Positions 7,282-12,625 of a stretch of DNA of 17,091 nt are shown here, piece after piece. Location of the stretch: NCBI GenBank assembly GCA_964544295.1, contig CAZJBJ010000079.1:1-17091 (forward strand), given 5' to 3'. Source of the stretch: JAENVU01 sp964544295. GTDB taxonomy: Bacteria; Actinomycetota; Acidimicrobiia; IMCC26256; JAENVU01. A program made the position numbers and the translations under genes. Every line of letters begins with the position of its first letter. The stretch's first letter is position 1. A model generated the notes under the pieces. That model was not told the DNA's origin, did no database searches, and saw nothing but the letters and a program-made list of their open reading frames with translations.

Positions 7282-8525
7282 GAGTAACGGGCCTCCTTGC
7301 CTCGGGATTCGCCGTGATGCGCGACGGCATCGACGAGATCGGAAACGAGTTGGTCGACGACCAACCCGTGCGCGGGCGACAACATGAGATGCAGCCCGTA
7401 GGGATCGGTGTTGCGGTTGATGTGCCAGCCCTTGGCGTCGAGCACGTCGGCGACGGCGTACAGGTCGATGGTGTCCGAGCGCATCGCCATGACCGGACCG
7501 ATCGGATCACCGACGAGCGCGACGTCGTCGAGACCCTCGATCGTGGTCCGCACCTTCGTCACCGTGTCCATCAGGCCGCGCATGATCTCGGTGTAGCCGT
7601 CGAGTCCGAGGGACTGCATGACCGCCCACGCGGTGGCGATGGGCGCCGCCGGTTTCGCCCCGGCCACGCCGGGCGACCCGTAGAGGCCCGAACCCCATTG
7701 GTCGTAGACGAAGAACTGGTGACCGAACCAGTCGGCATCCCGGTGGAGCACGACCGACGCACCCTTGGTGGTGTAGCCGTACTTGTGCACGTCGGCGCTG
7801 ATCTCGGTGACGCCTTCGACCCGGAAGTCCCACGGCGGGACGTCGTGACCCAGCGCCTCGAGGAACGGGAGGACGAACCCCCCGATGCACCCGTCGACAT
7901 GGCAGCCGATCCCGCGCGCGTGGGCCAGCGCGGCGAGCTCGGTGACCGGGTCCATGACCCCGTACGGATAGTTGAAGGCGGAGGCGACGATCACCGCGGT
8001 GGCGTCGGTCAGCAACTCACGCGCCGCGTCGATGTCGGCGCGGAACTCGGCGTCGAGTGGGATGCGGACGTAGTCCATGTCGAAGTAGTGCGCCGCCTTG
8101 GCGTAGGCGGGGTGAGCGGAGGCCGGCGCGAGGATCTGCGGCCGCGCGATGCCCTTCGCCCGCGCTCGTTCGCGACTCACGAGCATCGACATCAGAATCG
8201 ACTCGGTGCCGCCGGAGGTCATCGACCCGCCGCCGCCGGCGGGCAGGTGCAGCAGTCCGCCGGTCATCGCGACCACTTCACCCTCGAAGCGCGCGACCTC
8301 GGGGAACTTGAACGGGTTCAACGCGTTGCCGAAGAGGTACCGCTGGTTGACCGCGACGATGAGTTCCTCGAGGTCGTGGCGGCCGGTCGGGTACACCAGC
8401 CCGAAGAGCCGCGCGCCATGCACGTCGGGCTCCCGGGACTGCCGAGCGTCGACTTCGGCGAGCAGCGTGTCCGTCGCGATGCCCTGCGTCGGCAGACGGG
8501 CGTTCGTCGCGTCGGGGATCTCCAT
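7278..8525 (-). CDS. PLP-dependent decarboxylase/lyase, sphingosine-1-phosphate-lyase-like
   Basis: 415 residues, fold-type I group II decarboxylase. Motifs in order: SGGTES (104-109), which grips the PLP phosphate; HPAYAKAAHYF; NYPYGVMDPVTE; HVDGCIGG with Asp211, which pairs with the pyridine nitrogen; and SADVHKYGYTTKG with the Schiff-base Lys248. The wording of these blocks, with GLYGSPGVAGAKP afterwards, is closest to sphingosine-1-phosphate lyase rather than to glutamate or aromatic amino acid decarboxylase. It lacks the N-terminal membrane anchor of eukaryotic lyases and is shorter than known bacterial ones (about 500 residues). The substrate is not determined. It heads an operon with the SnoaL-like and DUF7065-like genes. 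There is no Shine-Dalgarno sequence before ATG 8525, but a TACGGT hexamer lies 8 nt upstream, suggesting a leaderless start. Confidence 0.94.
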   Translation of the reverse strand: MEIPDATNARLPTQGIATDTLLAEVDARQSREPDVHGARLFGLVYPTGRHDLEELIVAVNQRYLFGNALNPFKFPEVARFEGEVVAMTGGLLHLPAGGGGSMTSGGTESILMSMLVSRERARAKGIARPQILAPASAHPAYAKAAHYFDMDYVRIPLDAEFRADIDAARELLTDATAVIVASAFNYPYGVMDPVTELAALAHARGIGCHVDGCIGGFVLPFLEALGHDVPPWDFRVEGVTEISADVHKYGYTTKGASVVLHRDADWFGHQFFVYDQWGSGLYGSPGVAGAKPAAPIATAWAVMQSLGLDGYTEIMRGLMDTVTKVRTTIEGLDDVALVGDPIGPVMAMRSDTIDLYAVADVLDAKGWHINRNTDPYGLHLMLSPAHGLVVDQLVSDLVDAVAHHGESRGKEARYS

Positions 8526-8533
8526 GGGTTCGC

Positions 8534-8539
8534 ACCGTA
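8534..8539 (-). promoter_or_regulatory. Candidate -10 element of a leaderless promoter for the PLP-decarboxylase operon
   Basis: TACGGT on the minus strand (TANNNT form) lies 8 nt before the ATG at 8525, and no ribosome-binding site is present. The expected -35 position shows no good hexamer, so this is tentative. Confidence 0.35.
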
Positions 8540-8561
8540 GTGAACGCCGGGCGCAGCATGT

Positions 8562-8576
8562 GCGGGCGCGGCCCGC
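8562..8576 (-). terminator. Short GC-rich hairpin after the DUF4395 gene
   Basis: Arms GCGGGC (8562-8567) and GCCCGC (8571-8576) flank a 3-nt loop, 6 nt past the DUF4395 stop on the minus strand. No T-run follows. Such short GC-rich arms also arise by chance in this genome. Confidence 0.25.
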
Positions 8577-8582
8577 GTCGGT

Positions 8583-9068
8583 CTACGCGGCGAGGCGCGT
8601 GGACAGATCGGCGCACGCCTCGCAGGCCGACTCCGGGATCCAGCCGATCCGCATCAGCCCGGCGAACACCTTGCAGCCGAGGCAGAGTCCGACGAATGCT
8701 TCGAGGCTCGCCGCGACGAGCAGCATCGCCAGGACGACGACGGCGGCGCCGGTCGCGCCGGCCAGGACCAACACCGAGGCGGCCACCGAGAACCCGACCC
8801 CCATCCCTTGGGCGAACCGCTTCGGCGGACCGGGCACGAGGCGCGGCGTGATCGACAGGCGCGGTCGCAGCACCCGGGTCACCAACAGACCCAGCGGGCT
8901 GAAACGGGGCCCGGAAGCCACCCGGGCCACGAACCCGAAGGTCAACGGGACGAGCATCCACCACTGGCGGGTCGCGATCGTGAGCGAGGCCATCACGACG
9001 ACCCCGCCGGCCACGAGCCGGGCGGAGACCTCGTCCACGGGGTTGGGAAAATCGAAGAAACGACCCAT
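8583..9068 (-). CDS. DUF4395 family integral membrane protein
   Basis: 161 residues. Family blocks are NPVDEVSARLVAG near the N-terminus, GPRFSPLG in the first half, VPGPPKRFAQGMG in the middle, and ASLEAFVGLCLGCK near the end. There are about four hydrophobic segments: two between residues 18 and 50 and two between about 92 and 130. Two CxxC pairs are visible, C129/C132 at the end of the last membrane segment and C149/C152 in the C-terminal tail, which suggests a redox or metal-binding role. The function of the family is unknown, although relatives often lie next to rhodanese- or thioredoxin-type genes. Neither is adjacent here. A good promoter with a leaderless spacing precedes ATG 9068. 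It is divergent from the conservon. Confidence 0.93.
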   Translation of the reverse strand: MGRFFDFPNPVDEVSARLVAGGVVVMASLTIATRQWWMLVPLTFGFVARVASGPRFSPLGLLVTRVLRPRLSITPRLVPGPPKRFAQGMGVGFSVAASVLVLAGATGAAVVVLAMLLVAASLEAFVGLCLGCKVFAGLMRIGWIPESACEACADLSTRLAA

Positions 9069-9075
9069 GCCGCAG

Positions 9076-9103
9076 ACCCTACCGTCAATTCCTGACTTGT
9101 CAA
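9076..9103 (-). promoter_or_regulatory. Promoter of the DUF4395 gene (leaderless type)
   Basis: On the minus strand a perfect TTGACA (9103-9098), a 16-bp spacer and TAGGGT (9081-9076) are followed by 7 nt and the ATG. Transcription should begin at or beside the A of the start codon. No Shine-Dalgarno sequence is present, which agrees with this. Confidence 0.6.
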
Positions 9104-9124
9104 CTCGGGATTAGGTGACGTCCG

Positions 9125-9160
9125 TCGCTCGGTCGATGTGGCACACCGCTTCCCGAGCGA
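9125..9160. repeat. Inverted repeat in the divergent intergenic region
   Basis: TCGCTCGG (9125-9132) and CCGAGCGA (9153-9160) are exact 8-bp inverted arms with 20 nt between them. They lie between the DUF4395 promoter and the presumed conservon promoter. This could be a regulator site or chance. Confidence 0.35.
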
Positions 9161-9201
9161 GCAGATACGGCTCTTGCTGGCTTCTGTCCCGGTTTGACCC
9201 C

Positions 9202-9207
9202 TAGAAT
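9202..9207 (+). promoter_or_regulatory. Possible -10 element of the conservon operon
   Basis: TAGAAT matches the TANNNT form and directly follows TTGACCCC (9194-9201), which is too close to be its -35. No proper -35 is found at 16-18 bp. It would give a leader of about 50 nt before the small leader ORF. Confidence 0.25.
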
Positions 9208-9211
9208 GGCT

Positions 9212-9232
9212 CGCTCCTGGGCGTCAGGAGCG
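9212..9232 (+). repeat. Perfect palindrome in the conservon leader region
   Basis: CGCTCCTG (9212-9219) and CAGGAGCG (9225-9232) form 8-bp perfect arms around a 5-nt loop, just downstream of the TAGAAT hexamer. It could act as an operator overlapping the start of transcription or as a 5'-leader hairpin. Confidence 0.5.
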
Positions 9233-9262
9233 ATGCAGTTTTCCCAGGGCGGAGGCAACCCG

Positions 9263-9307
9263 GTGACCACACGGTGCGCAGGCACTGAGCCGATCGAGCT
9301 CCGGTGA
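9263..9307 (+). CDS. Candidate 14-residue leader peptide coupled to cvnA
   Basis: GGAGG (9251-9255) lies 7 nt before GTG 9263. That codon opens a 14-codon frame encoding MTTRCAGTEPIELR and ending in TGA at 9305-9307. The stop overlaps the GTG start of the sensor kinase gene in a GTGA quartet. The kinase gene has no Shine-Dalgarno sequence of its own, and an in-frame stop at 9286-9288 leaves GTG 9304 as its first possible start. Termination-reinitiation from this small frame would therefore explain how the kinase is translated. The peptide has no run of a single amino acid of the kind used in attenuation. It is too short to prove by homology; the evidence is its signals and geometry. Confidence 0.5.
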   Translation: MTTRCAGTEPIELR

Positions 9308-11502
9308 TCTCGCGCTGGAAACTCGGGACCAAGCTCGGGCTGCTCGTCGTCCTCCCGGTGCTCGTCGCGGTGGCGGTCGGCGGACCCGCGGTCCGGGACC
9401 AGTGGCGCACGTGGCGCCAGACCGACCGCGTGACCGAGGCGAGCCTGACCGTCCGGATGCAGCGTCTCCTCGAGCACGTCGAGACCGAAGCGTCGCTGTC
9501 CGCCCGCTTCGTGGCCACCGGCGACCCGGCGACGCGTCAGGAGCTCGCGAGTCGCCGCCCCCAAACCGACGCCGCGGCCCGGGCCGTCGCCGACCCGCAC
9601 CTCCGAGCGCCGAACCCGGACACCCGGGCGGCCGTCCGGAAGATCATGTCCCGATGGCGGACGCTCCAGACCGGCCGCGCCGCGATCGACCGCCGCACCG
9701 TCGACGACCTCGCAGCCGGCGAAGCCGCGAGTTCGGTCAACGCCGCGGTCCGGGAGGCGATCGCCACCACCGACCCGGATGCCGCTCCATTCCGCGAGAA
9801 CCTCGCGGATCTCGAAGCGACGACGGCGCGCCACCAGGCAGTCGTGTCGGCGGTCATCGGACGCGGCGCGGTCCCCACCGAAGCGGCCGATCTGATCCGG
9901 CGCGACACGACCACGGAGGCCGGACTCCGCGCGGCCGTCCTGGAGGTCCTGGAGCGCGACGATGCCGCGGCATCGGCCCGGGCCGCCCGCGAGCTGCGTT
10001 CGGCGGCGGCGCCCGTCGACGCGATTCGGCGCCTCGCCCTCGCCGGCCAATCGGGCCCTACCCTCCAACGGTCATGGCAGGACGCCACCGACCGCCAGCT
10101 GGCCGCCCTCCGCTCGACCGCGCGCCGCCTGGATGCGCGTGCCGTCATGGTCGCGGACGCCGCACGCGCCGACGCGCGGTCCGACCTGACCCGCACGGCC
10201 GCACTCGCGGTCGGGGCCGGGCTCGCCGCGCTCGTGATCGCACTCGTCCTTCGTCGCGCGATCGTCCGTCCGTTGCGTTCGGCTGCCACCCATGCATCAG
10301 CCGTTGCGGCGCGGGTCGGTACCGACCCCGACCAGGCGGTCCCCGGACCGCCGTCGACGGAGCGAGGCCGCGGCGGCGACGAGGTCGCCGCGATCGACGA
10401 TGCACTGCGGGAGATCGAGACGACGACGACGAGCGCGCGCGCCTCCCGTCGTCGGGCGGACCGCAACCAGATTGCCGACCTCTCCGTGAACTTGGCGCGC
10501 CGGAACCAATCGCTGCTCCAACGGCAGCTCGACGTCATCGGTGAGGCCGCGCCGGCCGGATCCGAGCGCGAACGGCTGGCCACCCTCCACCGATTGGCAT
10601 TGCGCATGCGCCGCGATGCCGCGAGTCAGCTGGTCCTGGCCGGCGTCGACGGTCACCGGCCAGGCACACCCAGCGCCGGCCTCGCAGTCATCGCCCACGA
10701 GGCTGCGGCCCAGGTCGAGCACTCTGCGCGCGTCGACATCATCGGCGTCCCCGACGACGTCACCGTCGCCGGACGCGCCGTGACGGACCTCACGCATCTG
10801 CTCGCGGAACTGATCGAGAACGCCACCACGTACTCGTCCCCGGACACGCGCGTCTTCGTCAGCGCCCGGCGTCAGCTCGACGGCATCGAACTCACGGTGT
10901 CGGACGAGGGCATCGGCATACCGGTCGAACGTCTCGACGCACTCAATGAACTCCTGGGCCACCCGCCCCTGCCGGGACTCGACCTGTCCCGGTCACTCGG
11001 CGTCAGCGTCGTCGCCCGGTTGTGCGAGCGGATCGGCGCGACCGTGTCGCTCCGGAGCGCCGCGGAGGTGGGCACCACCGCGAGTGTGAAACTGCCGGCC
11101 GCCTTGATCGATTCGATCCTCCCCGAGGGCGTCGACGATGACGACTGGGTGGAGCCGGACGCTCCCGATCCGATCGCCGCGCCCACCGCGTCGGACCGGG
11201 GCGACGCCGACCTCACCATCTTCGTGGGCTCGATCGCCGACGGCGCGCTGCTCTCCCCGGTCATCGCCCCCCGCCCGATCCCCGCGGCGGCGCCGGTCCG
11301 CGCCCCGCTGCCCCGCCGGACCCCGCTCGCGACCCGACCACGTGTCGAGCCGGACCGCGTCCCTCGCCCGCCCGGCCCTCGATCGCGCTCCGCCGCCACC
11401 GTGTTCGAGTTGATCGCACGGTACGAGTCGGGCACCCGTCGCGCCCGCCGACCCGAGTCCACCTCCACGACCATCGCACCCGACGAAGGACCACCACGAT
11501 GA
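9304..11502 (+). CDS. cvnA: Conservon sensor kinase-like membrane protein (CvnA)
   Basis: 732 residues. Membrane segment 1 (about 10-28) and segment 2 (about 298-316) bracket a large helical extracytoplasmic domain like the nitrate/nitrite-sensing domain of this family. A HAMP-like linker follows, then a dimerisation helix pair around NLARRNQSLLQRQLDVIGE and LHRLALRMRRDA (428-439). The HATPase_c domain is intact, with N-box ELIENATTYSS (Asn506) and G1 box DEGIGIP (Asp534). The C-terminal 140 residues are Pro/Arg-rich and disordered, with an LPRRTP motif and a final FELIARYESGTRRA helix, as in conservon kinases. In related proteins the phosphoacceptor region reads LDHLATRMRRH; here the DH pair is HR. 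Start GTG 9304 overlaps the leader-peptide stop, and the end overlaps cvnB as ATGA. It probably signals to the CvnB/CvnD pair at the membrane. Confidence 0.92.
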   Translation: MISRWKLGTKLGLLVVLPVLVAVAVGGPAVRDQWRTWRQTDRVTEASLTVRMQRLLEHVETEASLSARFVATGDPATRQELASRRPQTDAAARAVADPHLRAPNPDTRAAVRKIMSRWRTLQTGRAAIDRRTVDDLAAGEAASSVNAAVREAIATTDPDAAPFRENLADLEATTARHQAVVSAVIGRGAVPTEAADLIRRDTTTEAGLRAAVLEVLERDDAAASARAARELRSAAAPVDAIRRLALAGQSGPTLQRSWQDATDRQLAALRSTARRLDARAVMVADAARADARSDLTRTAALAVGAGLAALVIALVLRRAIVRPLRSAATHASAVAARVGTDPDQAVPGPPSTERGRGGDEVAAIDDALREIETTTTSARASRRRADRNQIADLSVNLARRNQSLLQRQLDVIGEAAPAGSERERLATLHRLALRMRRDAASQLVLAGVDGHRPGTPSAGLAVIAHEAAAQVEHSARVDIIGVPDDVTVAGRAVTDLTHLLAELIENATTYSSPDTRVFVSARRQLDGIELTVSDEGIGIPVERLDALNELLGHPPLPGLDLSRSLGVSVVARLCERIGATVSLRSAAEVGTTASVKLPAALIDSILPEGVDDDDWVEPDAPDPIAAPTASDRGDADLTIFVGSIADGALLSPVIAPRPIPAAAPVRAPLPRRTPLATRPRVEPDRVPRPPGPRSRSAATVFELIARYESGTRRARRPESTSTTIAPDEGPPR

Positions 11503-11915
11503 GCAACCGCGCCGCACCCGACCTGAGTTTTCTGCTCGACCGGCTCGCCGAACAGGTGCCGGGAGTCCGCGAAGCCGCGGTGGTGTCCTCGGACGGCCTG
11601 CCGATCGTCGCCTCCGCCGGGGTCGACGCCGCCGACGTCGACCGACTCGCCGCCGTCGCCGCGGCACTCCTGAGCATCGCGCACGGTGCCGGACAACCCA
11701 TCGGAGGTGGACCGGTCCAGCAGGTGATCGTCGAGATGGAGCGCGCGCTGCTCGTCGTCATGGGTATCAGCGACGGTTCCAACCTCGCAGTCATCGCCGA
11801 ACAACCGTGCGACATCGGACTGATCGCCTACGAGATGGCGACGTTCGTCGAGCACGCGGGCGCCGTGTTGAGTCCACCGTTGATCGCCGATCTCCGGACC
11901 TCGGCCGCGTCATGA
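11499..11915 (+). CDS. cvnB: Roadblock/LC7 domain protein (CvnB)
   Basis: 138 residues, a single roadblock/LC7 (MglB-like) domain covering about residues 9-100. LSFLLDRLAEQVPGVREAAVVSSDGLPI is the family's first helix and strand pair. VIVEMERALLVVMGISDGSNLAVIA follows in the second half. Such proteins form dimers that bind Ras-like GTPases and act as GAP or scaffold. The start overlaps the cvnA stop by 4 bp (ATGA) and the stop overlaps the cvnD start in the same way, so the three products are probably made in fixed ratio. In Streptomyces conservons a DUF742 gene (cvnC) normally sits between this gene and the GTPase; no room is left for it here. Confidence 0.95.
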   Translation: MSNRAAPDLSFLLDRLAEQVPGVREAAVVSSDGLPIVASAGVDAADVDRLAAVAAALLSIAHGAGQPIGGGPVQQVIVEMERALLVVMGISDGSNLAVIAEQPCDIGLIAYEMATFVEHAGAVLSPPLIADLRTSAAS

Positions 11916-12502
11916 CCGCGATCGCCGCCCGCCCCGCCGATGTCGACCCACCAGCGCCGCTCGCGCTCAAGGTCCTGATTGCCGGCGGCTTCGGCGTCGG
12001 CAAGACGACGGCGGTCGCCGCGGTGTCCGAGATCGAGCCCTTGCGGACGGACGGCCCGATGACCGATCTCGGCGCCGTCGGATCCCTCGATCGCACCGCC
12101 CCGGACAAGGTCGGCACGACCGTCGCCCTCGACTTCGGGCGCGTGACCCTCGACGAGGACGTCTCGCTGTACCTCTTCGGCACGCCGGGTCAGACCCGGT
12201 TCGCGTTCATGTGGGACGAACTGGCCCGAGGGGCGGTCGCGGCCCTGGTACTCGTCGACACCCGGCGCCTCGCCGTCTCGTTTCCCGCGATCGACGCCTG
12301 CGAACGCAACGACATCCCGTTCGCGATCGCGATCAACGAGTTCGACGGCGTCTGTGAATACTCACCGGAAGAGGTGCGCGCCGCGACCGCGGTCGACGAT
12401 TCGGTCCCCGTCGTGACCGTGGACGCCAGGGATCCCGAGTCGGTGCGCGCCGCGCTGCGGACCCTGATCGCCGCGGCGGTGGCCTGCGCCCGCCCGGGGT
12501 GA
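11912..12502 (+). CDS. cvnD: Conservon Ras-like GTPase (CvnD)
   Basis: 196 residues from ATG 11912, which overlaps the cvnB stop. The P-loop is AGGFGVGKTT with Lys31. A threonine-containing switch segment (KVGTTVALDFG) follows, then the G3-type block FGTPGQTRF (from about residue 89), and NEFD (142-145) in the place of the NKxD guanine-recognition motif, as is usual in this family. The protein is soluble, without signal or lipidation motif, and should be recruited by the roadblock partner. It works as a nucleotide-dependent switch downstream of the CvnA membrane protein; the effector is not encoded here in any recognisable form. A longer in-frame reading further upstream lies inside cvnB and is Arg-rich, so it was not used. 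Confidence 0.95.
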   Translation: MTAIAARPADVDPPAPLALKVLIAGGFGVGKTTAVAAVSEIEPLRTDGPMTDLGAVGSLDRTAPDKVGTTVALDFGRVTLDEDVSLYLFGTPGQTRFAFMWDELARGAVAALVLVDTRRLAVSFPAIDACERNDIPFAIAINEFDGVCEYSPEEVRAATAVDDSVPVVTVDARDPESVRAALRTLIAAAVACARPG

Positions 12503-12566
12503 GCGCCGATTCCCGACAATCTTGCGCTCGTTCTTGCGTTGACCCCACGGACAGGGCATTGTCTGG

Positions 12567-12589
12567 CAACCTGACGGGTCGTCAGGTTG
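12567..12589 (+). repeat. Perfect palindrome upstream of the Liv-type transporter operon
   Basis: CAACCTGAC (12567-12575) and GTCAGGTTG (12581-12589) are exact 9-bp inverted arms around GGGTC. It lies 65 nt past cvnD and 36 nt before the binding-protein start. TGTC and GACA further out extend the symmetry with a 3-nt bulge. It may be an operator for a transcription factor or a leader hairpin. The lack of a T-run makes a plain terminator less likely. No convincing -35/-10 pair was found in 12503-12625. Confidence 0.55.
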
Positions 12590-12625
12590 GACAGCAGTAC
12601 CGCAATGCGGTCGATAGGGGGATTC

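Noticed and set aside
7314..8540. A 408-codon plus-strand frame opposite the PLP decarboxylase
   Set aside because: It mirrors the decarboxylase almost end to end and is low in complexity (Arg/Val/Asp/His). The minus-strand protein has complete PLP motifs.
9100..10068. A 322-codon minus-strand frame opposite the start of cvnA
   Set aside because: It has Arg/Gly-rich composition without a recognisable domain and crosses the intergenic region that carries the promoter, palindrome and leader-peptide signals.
12539..12563. A sigma-70-like promoter with TTGACC or TTGCGT before the transporter operon
   Set aside because: No acceptable -10 hexamer lies 16-18 bp downstream. The best candidate, CATTGT, matches only half of the consensus, so no promoter was annotated.
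12587..12625. Earlier TTG (12587) or ATG (12605) start for the binding protein
   Set aside because: Both lack a good ribosome-binding site and would put 7-13 polar residues before the signal peptide. The TTG also lies in the palindrome arm.
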